Part shown: in pieces, positions 37,624 to 47,333 of the stretch | Layout of the letters: each line of letters starts with the position of its first letter | How positions within the stretch are numbered: the stretch's first letter is position 1 | Assembly (NCBI RefSeq): GCF_003097615.1 | Contig: NZ_QCZG01000007.1 | Coordinates: 44,025-108,024, forward strand | From: Pueribacillus theae | GTDB taxonomy: Bacteria > Bacillota > Bacilli > Bacillales > UBA6769 | DNA: 64,000 bases | Direction: 5' to 3' | Made by a program: the position numbers and the translations under genes | The notes under the pieces: model-generated | Databases searched by the model: none | Told to the model about the DNA's origin: nothing | The model's input: only the letters and a program-made list of their open reading frames with translations

Positions 37624-38520
37624 TTATCGCAGAAAGTCCAACAGGCTTGGCTGAATAACACGCGTTCCGACTGCAAGAGCGGCACGATGAATCGTTTCTT
37701 GCATTTTCAGATCGGTGATAACCTTCTCCATGTCCGCTCCTTCGTTCTCTTTAATGATCTTCTTGGCAATTAATTCTTGATCGCCTAAACGGTTCTCAAT
37801 AAGTTCAACCCGGTTATAACGGGCGCCTAATTCTGCACGTTCTGAAAGGAGGTTGTTAATATGCCCGTCTAATCTCTCAAGGAAAGAGTCGATATTCTGT
37901 TCATCCTTAAGAGCTTGTTCCAAATCATCGAAAGTCTTAAAAACCTCTTTCCCAAACACGACATTTGGGTCAATGCTTGCTGGAATCGTTGACCCTTTTG
38001 ATACTTCGATTTTGAAAGGATCTGGTTTATTGTTTTCATCCCATTTTGGACTTATCGTCCCATCTTCGTTGATCGTAACAGGCGGATTTGAAATATCAGT
38101 GCCATTAAAAATATATTTCCCCGCAACTTTCGTATTGGCGACTTCCGTATAGGCTTCTTTCAATTGGGAAATTTCGGCTTTGATCTTAAGACGATCTTCA
38201 GAACCATTCGTATCATTCGCCGCTTGGCCAACAAGTTCACGCACCCGCCCCAAAATTGCATTCGCTTGTTCAAGACCTGCTTCCGAATTGTCTATCCAAT
38301 TGTACATTTCAGATAAGTTTCGCGTATATTGTTCAACTTCTGTCAAATTCGTTCGATACGCCATCCCTTTAATCGCGACGACCGGATCATCAGACGGACG
38401 GCTAATTTTACGTTGTGTATACAATTGCTCTTGCAGCTTGCCAAGCTGAGAGTAACTGTTGCTTAAATTTCGAAGCATATTTGCTGTTAACATACTTTGT
38501 GTGACACGCATCTTCTTCAT
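37624..38520 (-). CDS. flgL: FlgL, hook-filament junction protein 2
   Basis: The protein has the flagellin-like N terminus (RVTQSMLTANMLRNLSNSY) and a C-terminal helix. ATG at 38511, beginning MRVTQ as in other FlgL proteins, is better placed relative to GGAAGGG than the ATG at 38520. FlgL forms the junction between FlgK and the filament. It is a flagellin homologue but is too short and in the wrong context to be Hag itself. Confidence 0.95.
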   Translation of the reverse strand: MKKMRVTQSMLTANMLRNLSNSYSQLGKLQEQLYTQRKISRPSDDPVVAIKGMAYRTNLTEVEQYTRNLSEMYNWIDNSEAGLEQANAILGRVRELVGQAANDTNGSEDRLKIKAEISQLKEAYTEVANTKVAGKYIFNGTDISNPPVTINEDGTISPKWDENNKPDPFKIEVSKGSTIPASIDPNVVFGKEVFKTFDDLEQALKDEQNIDSFLERLDGHINNLLSERAELGARYNRVELIENRLGDQELIAKKIIKENEGADMEKVITDLKMQETIHRAALAVGTRVIQPSLLDFLR

Positions 38521-38605
38521 CTACCCTTCCATTACTTTATCCCGCAACTCCAAATCCTAGAAGTTAAGCGGAGGATTGCGGACGCTAATTCTTTGTAAGT
38601 CCCCT

Positions 38606-40087
38606 TTATCTTCCAACAACGCCCATGCCGTTAATAATTTTCTCAAGCAATTGGTCAACAACCGTAACCATACGGGCTGATGCGTTGTATGCTTGTTGGA
38701 AGCGAATAAGATTAATGATTTCTTCATCAAGCAAAATACCACTGATTGACTGGCGGCGTTGATCAGCTGATATCTTTAACGTTTCGGTATTGCTCTTCAT
38801 ACGATTTGCTTCTTGGGCTTTAACCGCCATCTCACCGATAACCCCTTGATAGAATCCTTGTAACGTTGTCTTTTCTTCAGAACCGATCTTATCCAGTACT
38901 TTATTTTTCACTTCGGCAAGCAGCAACGCATTTTCCCCATTGCCTTCTTCACCTGAATTTGGGTCAGTTGCAGCAGCGATGTTATCCCGTGAATCGATAA
39001 TCGCTTGATCTACTTTTATATTTTTCGCAGCACCTGAGACATCTTTAAGTTCTTCAAAAAAGTTTCTTTCAGTGTGTGAGCCTGCTTTAATATCTGAAAG
39101 GCTCCAGCCTTTTTTATGTATTTCATTAAATTCTGTAACGAAAGCATGAGCCATTTCATCAAGATTGTCGATCATCTTACCATAGTCATCGTGCGCTTTT
39201 AAAAGGGCACTTAATTTCCCTTTTTCATAATTAAGTGGCAAATCATCAGCACCGATTTTGACTTTATTATCATTATCGACTGTAAGACTGCTGGTGGTCA
39301 TGTCTTTTCCATCGACAAGTGTATGAGAGTTACCTTCACTATCCACAATCGAAACCGTTACGTTGCCTTCCGCGGTGGGAAGTGCATTTCCACGGTTAGG
39401 TTCATAGGTCACCTCGATATCGACCAATTCTGACAACCTGTCTAGAAGACGGTCACGTTCATCATATAAATCATTCGGCAAATAACCGTGAGGTTCAATT
39501 CCCCGAATTTGTTGATTTAAATTGTTCAGCTGGGTGGCAATCGAATTAATTTCTTTAATCGTAACATCAATTTCTTGTACAGTATTTTTTTGAAGTGCTG
39601 TTATCGAGTTGCTTAAATAGTTAAATGTATCGGCGACTGCGATGCCTCGCTCCCTAACAACAGAACGAGCGCCAGGATCATTCGGCGAAGCAGCGAGATC
39701 TTCGAGCGACTGCCAAAATCGATCAAGTGTTTTGGCAAGTCCAGCGTCAGAAGGCTCATTCATTATATCTTCGAGTCTGCTTAATGCTTCCGCCCTTGAA
39801 CTCCAGTAGCCTGATTTGTTATTTTCACTACGAAACTGGACATCAAGAAACGATTCCCGCACACGCTCAACGGATCCCGCTTTCACACCCGTTCCCATCT
39901 GTCCGGGAACTTGCGGGCGATTTATTCCAAGCGGCGGATACGGTTCAGCCGCTTCAAAATTCACCCTCTGCCTCGAATAGCCTGGGGTATTGGCGTTGGC
40001 AATATTATTGCCAGTCGTCTCTAATGCATATTGTTGTACCGTCATGCCACGTCTCGCTGTTTCAAGTCCCATAAAAGTTGAACGCAT
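38606..40087 (-). CDS. flgK: FlgK, hook-filament junction protein 1
   Basis: The 493-residue axial protein has the N-terminal ANTPGYSRQRV motif near residue 33 and a C-terminal FlgBC-type region with IRFQQAYNASARM. A GGGGGATC site precedes the ATG. It sits between flgN, its chaperone gene, and flgL. Confidence 0.97.
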   Translation of the reverse strand: MRSTFMGLETARRGMTVQQYALETTGNNIANANTPGYSRQRVNFEAAEPYPPLGINRPQVPGQMGTGVKAGSVERVRESFLDVQFRSENNKSGYWSSRAEALSRLEDIMNEPSDAGLAKTLDRFWQSLEDLAASPNDPGARSVVRERGIAVADTFNYLSNSITALQKNTVQEIDVTIKEINSIATQLNNLNQQIRGIEPHGYLPNDLYDERDRLLDRLSELVDIEVTYEPNRGNALPTAEGNVTVSIVDSEGNSHTLVDGKDMTTSSLTVDNDNKVKIGADDLPLNYEKGKLSALLKAHDDYGKMIDNLDEMAHAFVTEFNEIHKKGWSLSDIKAGSHTERNFFEELKDVSGAAKNIKVDQAIIDSRDNIAAATDPNSGEEGNGENALLLAEVKNKVLDKIGSEEKTTLQGFYQGVIGEMAVKAQEANRMKSNTETLKISADQRRQSISGILLDEEIINLIRFQQAYNASARMVTVVDQLLEKIINGMGVVGR

Positions 40088-40112
40088 TTGTTGTGATCCC
40101 CCTCATAAGTCT

Positions 40113-40604
40113 CTATGCCTTAGAATCAAAAAACGAACGATGGCTGCCATCCGTTTTTTTATTCTCCGGATGTTTGTAAGTCACTTCCTCTGGTTCCGGC
40201 GACAACATTTCAAGTGAAGCGTTGACAAACTGGAGTGACTGTTTCGTTAACTGTTGATTCAATTCATTTTGTTCTTTCATTTTAATGATTTCTTCCGAAA
40301 GCTTCGCATGCAGCTTGCGGATTATTTCACGGTCATTTTCCTCCATAAAAGGATAAAGTGATGAAAGGGTAACATCTTCAATCACTATCCCTTTCCTATT
40401 TAAAAAATCCTCGACAGCTTTTTGGCGATTTTCGTCTGCTTTTCCCAACAATTTTATTTGCTTTTCCTCTGCTTTTAGCAGCTCTTCAAGTTTTTTAATT
40501 TCGTTTTGTTTTAGAAACTCTGTTTTTTCTATTGTAAGATCGTTCAGCTGCTGTTGTATTTTAAGAAGCATGGCTAATGATTGAATGATGTTTTGGGCCG
40601 TCAT
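40113..40604 (-). CDS. flgN: FlgN-like export chaperone (YvyG)
   Basis: This 163-residue helical protein of the FlgN family is the chaperone for FlgK and FlgL, encoded just upstream of both. The conserved region is a long heptad-rich helix between about residues 5 and 140. Confidence 0.9.
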   Translation of the reverse strand: MTAQNIIQSLAMLLKIQQQLNDLTIEKTEFLKQNEIKKLEELLKAEEKQIKLLGKADENRQKAVEDFLNRKGIVIEDVTLSSLYPFMEENDREIIRKLHAKLSEEIIKMKEQNELNQQLTKQSLQFVNASLEMLSPEPEEVTYKHPENKKTDGSHRSFFDSKA

Positions 40605-40623
40605 TAGTAAACATCCTCACCGA

Positions 40624-40881
40624 CTATTTTTTCCAAAAATCGAGCAGCCTTTCGGCTGTCTTTTTATAATTGATTTCATAGTTTCCTGCGTCATACTGTT
40701 TTTTAATCTCATTCACCTTTTTTTCACGTTCAGATTGAAGTTCGGATTTTTTTAGCAGTTCTTTCGCCTGTGCAGAAATTTCAAGCTTATCTTTATGCTG
40801 TGTTTGTGGTTTTTCCGGCTGGTTTTCCGCAGCCTTTTTATACGGATTTGTTTTCATTGAATGAATCGGATTAATTTTCAT
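40624..40881 (-). CDS. flgM: FlgM, anti-SigD factor
   Basis: The 85-residue basic protein has the FlgM core DKLEISAQAKELL near residue 30 and a C-terminal helix with NYEINYKKTAERLL. It binds SigD until the hook is finished and FlgM is removed. It lies between yvyF and flgN. Confidence 0.94.
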   Translation of the reverse strand: MKINPIHSMKTNPYKKAAENQPEKPQTQHKDKLEISAQAKELLKKSELQSEREKKVNEIKKQYDAGNYEINYKKTAERLLDFWKK

Positions 40882-40894
40882 GACGCCACCTCAC

Positions 40895-41299
40895 TTAATA
40901 ATCGTTCATTTGATTTTTGAAATACGTTGCTTGACGCACCTCTTGCCGTTCGGCTTCTTTTTCAGCTATCTCCAGATCATTTTTTATCGTTTCAACACAA
41001 TTTTTACACAAATTTCCAGACGAGATGGGAGCCCCGCACGATTGGCAGGAATATACTAAATTTGGAAATTGGGCTGTTCGAAGCCTGCCTTCCTTAATGA
41101 AGCGAATAATGACTTTTTCCGGCACCCCTGTCGCTTCATGGACTTCATGCAAACTTGCGGAACGGTTTTGCTTTTTGCGAATAAAAGTATAGACCTTTTC
41201 AAACATCTTTTCTTCTTCTTTGTAACAAGATTCGCAAATATCCCGTATCGTCCTGACAAAAACATTGCCGCATTGCTCACAATTTGCCAATTCAGCCAT
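40895..41299 (-). CDS. yvyF: YvyF-like flagellar operon protein with two zinc-ribbon motifs
   Basis: Two pairs of CxxC-type clusters (CEQC...CESC and CQSC...CKNC) flank a small helical domain that includes a MerR/anti-sigma-like PEKVIIRFIKEGRL segment. Function is unknown. ATG at 41299 fits the ribosome site GGGGGG; the TTG at 41308 is too close to it. It is first in the flgM operon, behind a SigD/SigA-type promoter. Confidence 0.88.
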   Translation of the reverse strand: MAELANCEQCGNVFVRTIRDICESCYKEEEKMFEKVYTFIRKKQNRSASLHEVHEATGVPEKVIIRFIKEGRLRTAQFPNLVYSCQSCGAPISSGNLCKNCVETIKNDLEIAEKEAERQEVRQATYFKNQMNDY

Positions 41300-41332
41300 T
41301 TCTTTCAATCCCCCCAGTCTCGCTCTTTGTCT

Positions 41333-41366
41333 ATTATATCTATCGGTTCAAACAATAAAAAGTTTA
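41333..41366 (-). promoter_or_regulatory. SigD-type promoter, with a SigA -10, before yvyF-flgM-flgN-flgK-flgL
   Basis: On the minus strand TAAA (41363-41366) is followed after 15 bases by ACCGATAG (41340-41347). A TATAAT follows 2 bases further downstream. Both sigma factors may therefore start here. Confidence 0.65.
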
Positions 41367-41382
41367 TAGGTTGGTTGCAATT

Positions 41383-42090
41383 TCAAACACCTCTTGCCAA
41401 CGTCAATGATGAAACGGAACGTGCCCCGTAGCCAAAAAGTGTTTGGGCGGCATTCCTTACAGTCGTGCCAGTTGTGTAAACATCATCGATAAGAACGATT
41501 CTGGCACCTGATAAGCCAATGCCCTCCTTCAACTGAAAAAAATCGGCATTCGTTTGAAGACGTTCGCTGCGTGACTTTTTACTTTGCTTTTCACTATTTT
41601 TACGAGTGAGAATATCTTTTATTTCTCCATCTAGTAATTGCGCGAGGACTAGAGACTGGTTGAAGCCGCGTTCATACAGGCGTTTGCCGCTTAATGGAAT
41701 TGGGACAATGATTTCATTTTGGCATTCTTTCAGCCATAATTTCTTCCATTCTGACGTTACCGTTTCACATAGCACAACATCACCTCGAAATTTAAAACGG
41801 TTCATCCATTCTTTCATTTTGCCGTCATATACGTAAAGGGAGCGATTTTTGAAATTTTTGTCCGGCCAAATCATTTCCCAGCGGATGCAGTCGAGACAAG
41901 TATCTCCATCCACAAAGCCTTTTGGTGTTTTTTCGAGCATACGGCCACAGACTCGACATATTTCCCCGGAAATAATCGTCAATGACTGACGGCATTCTTC
42001 GCACAATTTATCGGGCTCCGTTAACCCAAATACACTGTTCCATGTCAATGCTTGATAAAAAGACACATCACACCATAAGCAATAATCCAT
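41383..42090 (-). CDS. comFC: ComFC, competence phosphoribosyltransferase-like protein
   Basis: The 235-residue protein has an N-terminal zinc region (CLWC, CEEC, CRVC, CLDC) and a PRPP-binding motif IVLIDDVYTTGTT near residue 203. ComFC is needed for DNA uptake in natural competence. comFB is not present between comFA and comFC, as in many Bacillaceae. Confidence 0.93.
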   Translation of the reverse strand: MDYCLWCDVSFYQALTWNSVFGLTEPDKLCEECRQSLTIISGEICRVCGRMLEKTPKGFVDGDTCLDCIRWEMIWPDKNFKNRSLYVYDGKMKEWMNRFKFRGDVVLCETVTSEWKKLWLKECQNEIIVPIPLSGKRLYERGFNQSLVLAQLLDGEIKDILTRKNSEKQSKKSRSERLQTNADFFQLKEGIGLSGARIVLIDDVYTTGTTVRNAAQTLFGYGARSVSSLTLARGV

Positions 42091-42108
42091 GCTTTCACCT
42101 CCACTGCT

Positions 42109-43623
42109 CTACAATGTTTTTGCTTCCTCGTTCATTTCTTCAATATGATGCAAAGCTTTCATCATCTCTTCTGTTTTCCCAAAGTGAAAATACCGGACTT
42201 CACCGGTTGGATATTTCCCGCTTCTCCCTGCTCGCCCAGCAATTTGAACGAGCGCACTTTCTGTAAAAATCTGATCTTCAGCGCCCAATATGCCAACATC
42301 AATATTTGGGACCGTTACACCGCGTTCTAAAATCGTTGTCGTCACGAGAAGCTGAATCTCACCTTTTCGGAATTTCTCTATTTTCTCTTTACGTTCTGGA
42401 TCTTCTGCATGGACACCATCAATGCCAGAAAATGTGCCAGAAAATGATGAAGCAAGAATCTCCTTCACTTTCTTCATCATGTTGACAGACGGAACGAACA
42501 GAAAGATCTGCTTTTTTTGTCGAAGCTTTTCTTTGCACCACTCGTGTACCACTTTTGGGAGCTGTTCTTTCGACAATTTTTTTTGCCAATCGCCGCACCA
42601 TTGAAAAAAAGGTACCGGCAAAGGATGCCGATGAAAGCGGATTGGAATTTTCACAGATGGGAGTGTCCCTTCCTTCGCACGTATTTTAAAAGATTCATTT
42701 GGTGTTGCAGTTAAATAGATGGTTGGGGCCCCTTCTTTTTTCGAACGTTCGACGGCAAATTCAAGCATTCGATCCATCGAATAGGGAAACGCGTCCACTT
42801 CATCGACAATCATCACATCAAACCAATCTTGAAAGCGAAGCAACTGGTGTGTAGTAGAGATGATGAGCTGTGCATCTTGCTCCTTATCAACACTTCCTCC
42901 ATATAATGCGTTAATTATCACTTTCGGAAATGCTTCCTTTAAGCGAGGAAGAAGTTCAAGGACGACATCAACACGGGGTGTGGCGATGCACACCCTCAAG
43001 CCTAATGAAAAAGCACGCGCCAATCCTTCGAATAAAATTTCTGTTTTCCCAGCGCCGCATACCGCCCATATTAACAGCTCATGCCGCCTTTCAATCGCTT
43101 GAAGCACAGCATCCGCAGCCCGAGTTTGCTGAACGGAAAGCTCCCCTTTCCATTTCAGTGAATCGGCGATTTGAGCCGGTTTCGTTTTGCTTCCACACCA
43201 ATAGATAAGCGGGGTACACTCACTTACTCGTCCCATGACTAAGCATTTACGGCAATATGTGCATTCTTCCAAACAACGTGCACACGAAAAAGACGCAAAC
43301 AGGCGCTGCACAGTATTTCCGCAACGATGGCAGCAATATTGCTTTGATTCATTGGTTATGGATTTTTTGTAGCCAACATACCCGTGCAAATAATGGCTAT
43401 GGATAAAGTCAATTGAAAAAGGAAGTTCATCTAACAGGAGAAGTTTGCCTTGAAGTCGATATTGAAGTGTTGGAGAAAAAGGGTATGCAAAATCAAGAGG
43501 AGGTTGTTCAAAATCGTCCAGGCGTGAAATTGCTGAAAAAGAAGACAGGGAATCGCCTTCAAAAGGAATGCCTTCCGGATGAATGAGAACTTGCTGATTT
43601 TTACTATAGGAGGCGTATCTCAA
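42109..43623 (-). CDS. comFA: ComFA, DNA uptake helicase-like ATPase
   Basis: The 504-residue superfamily 2 protein drives DNA import. A zinc cluster near residues 95-125 (CCHRCG, CARC, CTYC) precedes Walker A CGAGKTE near 195, the DEVD-type box MIVDEVDAFPYS, TATP and the C-terminal QIAGRAGRSG. The start is TTG, 7 bases after GGGGGG. It is only 25 bases downstream of the DegV-type gene; no ComK box is apparent in that gap. Confidence 0.95.
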   Translation of the reverse strand: MRYASYSKNQQVLIHPEGIPFEGDSLSSFSAISRLDDFEQPPLDFAYPFSPTLQYRLQGKLLLLDELPFSIDFIHSHYLHGYVGYKKSITNESKQYCCHRCGNTVQRLFASFSCARCLEECTYCRKCLVMGRVSECTPLIYWCGSKTKPAQIADSLKWKGELSVQQTRAADAVLQAIERRHELLIWAVCGAGKTEILFEGLARAFSLGLRVCIATPRVDVVLELLPRLKEAFPKVIINALYGGSVDKEQDAQLIISTTHQLLRFQDWFDVMIVDEVDAFPYSMDRMLEFAVERSKKEGAPTIYLTATPNESFKIRAKEGTLPSVKIPIRFHRHPLPVPFFQWCGDWQKKLSKEQLPKVVHEWCKEKLRQKKQIFLFVPSVNMMKKVKEILASSFSGTFSGIDGVHAEDPERKEKIEKFRKGEIQLLVTTTILERGVTVPNIDVGILGAEDQIFTESALVQIAGRAGRSGKYPTGEVRYFHFGKTEEMMKALHHIEEMNEEAKTL

Positions 43624-43648
43624 CTATACGCCCCCCTTTTTAAGCATT

Positions 43649-44503
43649 TTATGGTTTGTACCATGTTAATCCAATGGCTCCTTCACCCAAATGAGTACCG
43701 ATTACCGGGCCGAAGTAGCCCATCTCAACTGTGGCATTCCGATACTTGGTTTCCAGCTCTTCCTTTATTTCAGCCGCATCATCTGGACAGGTGGCATGAA
43801 TAACTGCTGCATGGATGGTTTCTCCGGTTTTTGCGTCATTGTCAAAAATCTCAAAAAGCCTGCGAATCGCCTTTTTGCGCGTACGGATTTTTTCAAATGG
43901 TTGAATAACTTTATCTTCAAACGCTAAAACGGGTTTAATTTTAAGCAAGCCGCCAAAAAATGCCTGTGCCCCGGATAACCTTCCGCCAAGCTTCAAATTT
44001 GTTAAATCATCGACCATAAAATACGCTTTGATGCCTTTTCTTTTTATGTCGTTTAAACGGCTGATGATCTCTTCTCCGCTTTTTCCTGACTGTGCCATTT
44101 TGGAAGCTTCCAAAACGTAAAAGCCTTGGGCAGCACAGCTAATTTCTGAATCAAACACGTACACCTTCACATTTTCGGCAAGATCAACTGCAGAAAGGGC
44201 TGACTGGTATGTACCGCTAATCCCGCTTGAAAGTGTAATGACAACAATCTCGTTATATTCCTTTCCAAGCCGCTCGTACAGTTCAACGAATTCGCCGACA
44301 GCCGGCTGGGACGTCTTCGGCAACTCTTCAATGTTGCGCATTTTGTTATAAAAGTCACTTGTTTTCAATTCAATCTCTTCACGATAAGAATCCGAACCGA
44401 ATATGACATTCAGAGGAATCATGAAAATGTTATTCTCTTGCCGTTTCGAACGATCAATATAAGATGTGCTATCTGTTATGACAGCCGTCTTGGCCATGTC
44501 CAT
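43649..44503 (-). CDS. DegV-family fatty-acid-binding protein (YviA-like)
   Basis: The 284-residue protein has the DegV fold: DSTSYI near residue 12, TSQPAVGEF near 80 and SSGISGTYQSA near 115. It binds fatty acids and partners fatty acid kinase FakA. ATG at 44497 (MAKTAVITDST) is an alternative start. It lies directly downstream of degU as in B. subtilis. Confidence 0.93.
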   Translation of the reverse strand: MDMAKTAVITDSTSYIDRSKRQENNIFMIPLNVIFGSDSYREEIELKTSDFYNKMRNIEELPKTSQPAVGEFVELYERLGKEYNEIVVITLSSGISGTYQSALSAVDLAENVKVYVFDSEISCAAQGFYVLEASKMAQSGKSGEEIISRLNDIKRKGIKAYFMVDDLTNLKLGGRLSGAQAFFGGLLKIKPVLAFEDKVIQPFEKIRTRKKAIRRLFEIFDNDAKTGETIHAAVIHATCPDDAAEIKEELETKYRNATVEMGYFGPVIGTHLGEGAIGLTWYKP

Positions 44504-44530
44504 CCCTCATTCAATAAATAATTGAAGTGC

Positions 44531-45235
44531 TTACCTTACTTTCACCCAGCCTTTTTTAATCGCTTCAACAACCGCCTGGGTCCGATCGTTGACATTCATT
44601 TTTTGAAGAATGTTCGACACGTGGTTTTTCACCGTTTTTTCGCTTATGTATAACGCTTTTCCTATGCCGCGGTTGCTTTTTCCGTCAGCAAGAAGCTGCA
44701 GCACTTCGCATTCTCTCCTCGTTAATAAGTGGAGCGGCTTCCGGTACTCAATTTCTTTAAATCCTATTTCCAATCCTTCCATCCCTTGAGATGCTAAGCG
44801 GCGATATTCGTTCACCAAGTTGTGAGTTACTTTCGGGTGGACGTATGCACCGCCTTCTGCGACAACTTTTACCGCCTCAATCAGCGCATCGGCATCCATT
44901 TCCTTTAACAAATATCCTGCAGCACCTGTTTTTACCGCGTGCGTAACATAAGCTTCATCGTCATGGATCGATAAGATGATAACCTTCGTACCGGGCACCT
45001 TTTGCATCAATTGCCGTGTTGCCTCAACTCCGTTCACTTCTGGCATATTAATATCAAGGAGAACAACATCAGGTAGATACTGTTGAACGAGTTCCACCAC
45101 TTCTTTTCCATCGTTGCCTTCCGCTACGACTTCAAAATTTGGCTCCATTTCCAAAATTCGTTTGACGCCTTCCCGAAACAACGGATGATCATCAACTAAA
45201 ATAATTTTAATCGTTCGTTCAATTGTAAACTTCAT
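44531..45235 (-). CDS. degU: DegU, two-component response regulator
   Basis: The receiver domain has the acidic pair DDHPLFREG, phospho-Asp in VVLLDINMP near residue 63 and Lys in LLKEMD. The C-terminal LuxR-type helix-turn-helix ([21 protein letters not shown]) follows. DegU controls exoenzymes, motility and competence. It overlaps degS by 17 bases. Confidence 0.97.
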   Translation of the reverse strand: MKFTIERTIKIILVDDHPLFREGVKRILEMEPNFEVVAEGNDGKEVVELVQQYLPDVVLLDINMPEVNGVEATRQLMQKVPGTKVIILSIHDDEAYVTHAVKTGAAGYLLKEMDADALIEAVKVVAEGGAYVHPKVTHNLVNEYRRLASQGMEGLEIGFKEIEYRKPLHLLTRRECEVLQLLADGKSNRGIGKALYISEKTVKNHVSNILQKMNVNDRTQAVVEAIKKGWVKVR

Positions 45236-46385
45236 CCCTTACCTCCTGCTTTTTTATCGGTATTTGAATTAAAATGGTTGTGCCTTTTTCAGGTGTGGAC
45301 TCCAACATGAATTTCCCTTCAAGGAGATCGACTCGTTCATTCATTCCAATAAGCCCAAATGCGTTTTCCTTTTTCACATTGTAGTCAAAGCCAATGCCAT
45401 TATCTTTCACTAATAGTGTAAGCTGCTCGTCCCGAAATTCGACTTTCACTTGGATTTGTGACGCTTTCGCATGCTTGCACGCATTTTGTACCGCTTCTTG
45501 TGCAAGGCGGAACAGTGCAATTTCCAAATTGGAAGCCAACCGCTTCTCTTGCCCAATAATTTGGATCGTAACCTCCGTTCCGAAATTTTCACTGACAGTA
45601 TTTATATATTTTTTTAACGTTGGAATGAGCCCAAAGTCGTCTAGCGCCATTGGACGAAGATCGTAAATAATTCTTCTAACTTCTTGAAGTGAATTTCGTA
45701 CAAGCTGGCGTAATTCTCTAAATTCGGCAATGGCCGCATCAGTTCCTTTATATTGAATCTTTTTTTCAATTAATTCCGACCGTAACAGCATGTTCGCAAG
45801 CATCTGCGCAGGGCCGTCGTGAATTTCTCGTGACAGGCGCCTTCTCTCTTCTTCCTGGGCTTCGATAATTCGCAGCCCGAGTGTTTGCCTTCGATTGGCA
45901 TCTTCAATCAGTTCGCCCATTCTTTTTAAATCACCGCTTAAATAGTTCAAAACGACAGAAATATGCCTTGTCAAATTTTCTGCTTTTGAAATGGTTTCTT
46001 TCACTTGAAGAAGGCGGCGCTCAAGCTCATCACGCCTCTCACGCAGCTGAATCTCTCTTTCCCTTAAAACGTTCAACTTAATTTGCAAATCATTCGCAGT
46101 TTCATAGACTTGCTTAACATCCTCTTCCGTGTATTTATTGAAATTATGGCTAACTTTGGCGAGGCGGTTTCTCGCAAGCCTTGTTTTTTCTTCAAGCAGA
46201 TCTCGTTCATCAATGACTTTTGCCACATCTATCTTGATATTCTCAAGTTTTTTTAATAAACGTTCAAACTCTTTACGAGAAAGTTCTCCGATCTCAAATA
46301 CTTCATTTTTGCTTTCTGAAACTTTGTAGATCGTTTCATCCAAAATTTGGTCAAGTAGCTTACTCGATATTTTTTTTGAATTCAT
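45219..46385 (-). CDS. degS: DegS, cytoplasmic sensor histidine kinase
   Basis: The 388-residue protein has an N-terminal coiled-coil sensor region (about 20-170). The H-box [15 protein letters not shown] near residue 190 and the HPK7-type ATPase domain (NACKHA, DNGIGFD) follow. It has no membrane segments. GGAGG lies 7 bases before the ATG. Confidence 0.97.
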   Translation of the reverse strand: MNSKKISSKLLDQILDETIYKVSESKNEVFEIGELSRKEFERLLKKLENIKIDVAKVIDERDLLEEKTRLARNRLAKVSHNFNKYTEEDVKQVYETANDLQIKLNVLREREIQLRERRDELERRLLQVKETISKAENLTRHISVVLNYLSGDLKRMGELIEDANRRQTLGLRIIEAQEEERRRLSREIHDGPAQMLANMLLRSELIEKKIQYKGTDAAIAEFRELRQLVRNSLQEVRRIIYDLRPMALDDFGLIPTLKKYINTVSENFGTEVTIQIIGQEKRLASNLEIALFRLAQEAVQNACKHAKASQIQVKVEFRDEQLTLLVKDNGIGFDYNVKKENAFGLIGMNERVDLLEGKFMLESTPEKGTTILIQIPIKKQEVRDEVYN

Positions 46386-46511
46386 TTCGATTCCTCCACC
46401 CCCACTTTACAAATATTGACCAAAAAGGACTAGAATCTTCCTTCCTATTTAACTTTACAATCCGATTGTTTTTCGATTACAAATTGCCTATGAATAGGAA
46501 TTTCGTCACTG

Positions 46512-46523
46512 CCGCGTTATAAT
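46512..46523 (+). promoter_or_regulatory. Candidate yvyE -10 element
   Basis: A TATAAT lies about 45 bases upstream of the yvyE start in the degS-yvyE divergent region; no strong -35 is seen. Confidence 0.4.
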
Positions 46524-46561
46524 AGCAGTAGATTTTTTAACGATTGCTTGGGGGATTGTTG

Positions 46562-47203
46562 ATGCTATCTTCTTATTATACCGTAAAACAACCGGGGACA
46601 CACGAGATCTACATACAAAAGTCAAGATTTATTGCATATATTGGCCGAGCCGAATCGGAAGAAGAGGCACAGGCTTTCATTCAATCCATCAAGAAAAAAC
46701 ATTATGACGCAACACATAATTGTTCCGCTTATCTGATCGGTGAAAACAATGAAATCCAAAAGGCAAACGATGACGGGGAACCGAACGGTACCGCAGGAAT
46801 ACCCATATTAGAGGTTCTAAAGAAACGCGGCTTAAAAGATACCGTTGTTGTCGTCACCCGCTATTTCGGTGGAATTAAACTAGGAACTGGAGGCCTTATT
46901 CGCGCATACGGATCCGCCGCTTCAGAAGTGATTCGTACTGTCGGCGTCGTAAAAAGAGTGCTTATGCAAATCATGCATACGGCTTTTGACTACTCGTACC
47001 TTGGAAAAATTGAAAATGAACTGCACAACTCACCATACGAAAAAAAAGAAATCCGCTATTTCGAACATGTGGAGATGGACATCTATGTGGAAAGTGGAAA
47101 TCAAGAAACATTTGCTGAATGGATCACAAACTTAACAAATGGAGAAGCAGAAATTGGCTCTGGGGATGTCGAGTATTTGGAAAAGGAAATAAATAAATTA
47201 TAA
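46562..47203 (+). CDS. yvyE: YvyE-like IMPACT/YigZ family protein
   Basis: The 213-residue protein has the N-terminal IMPACT/YigZ domain (KSRFIAYIGR, DDGEPNGTAGIPIL, TRYFGGIKLGTGGL) and a C-terminal DUF1949 domain. The family is linked to translation control but the role in bacteria is unclear. ATG at 46562 has GGGGG 7 bases upstream and is preferred to the ORF's earlier start. It is divergent from degS. Confidence 0.93.
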   Translation: MLSSYYTVKQPGTHEIYIQKSRFIAYIGRAESEEEAQAFIQSIKKKHYDATHNCSAYLIGENNEIQKANDDGEPNGTAGIPILEVLKKRGLKDTVVVVTRYFGGIKLGTGGLIRAYGSAASEVIRTVGVVKRVLMQIMHTAFDYSYLGKIENELHNSPYEKKEIRYFEHVEMDIYVESGNQETFAEWITNLTNGEAEIGSGDVEYLEKEINKL

Positions 47204-47333
47204 CTCGAAAGGCAAACTAAGAGGAAGCCGTTAAAAATTCGACAATTTTTATAGGAAACATTCGATAATTCTTTTCATTTTTAAATAATCTGTTATGATA
47301 AGTGTGATATGCTGCTTGAAAAGGGGTGATCGA

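Noticed and set aside
37624..38520. FlgL considered as the missing flagellin
   Set aside because: Its MRVTQSML start and its place after flgK identify it as the junction protein, not Hag.
43624..43648. ComK box before comFA
   Set aside because: The 25-base gap shows no AAAA-N5-TTTT pair; comFA may be read from upstream or the box may lie inside the degV-like gene, which I could not confirm.
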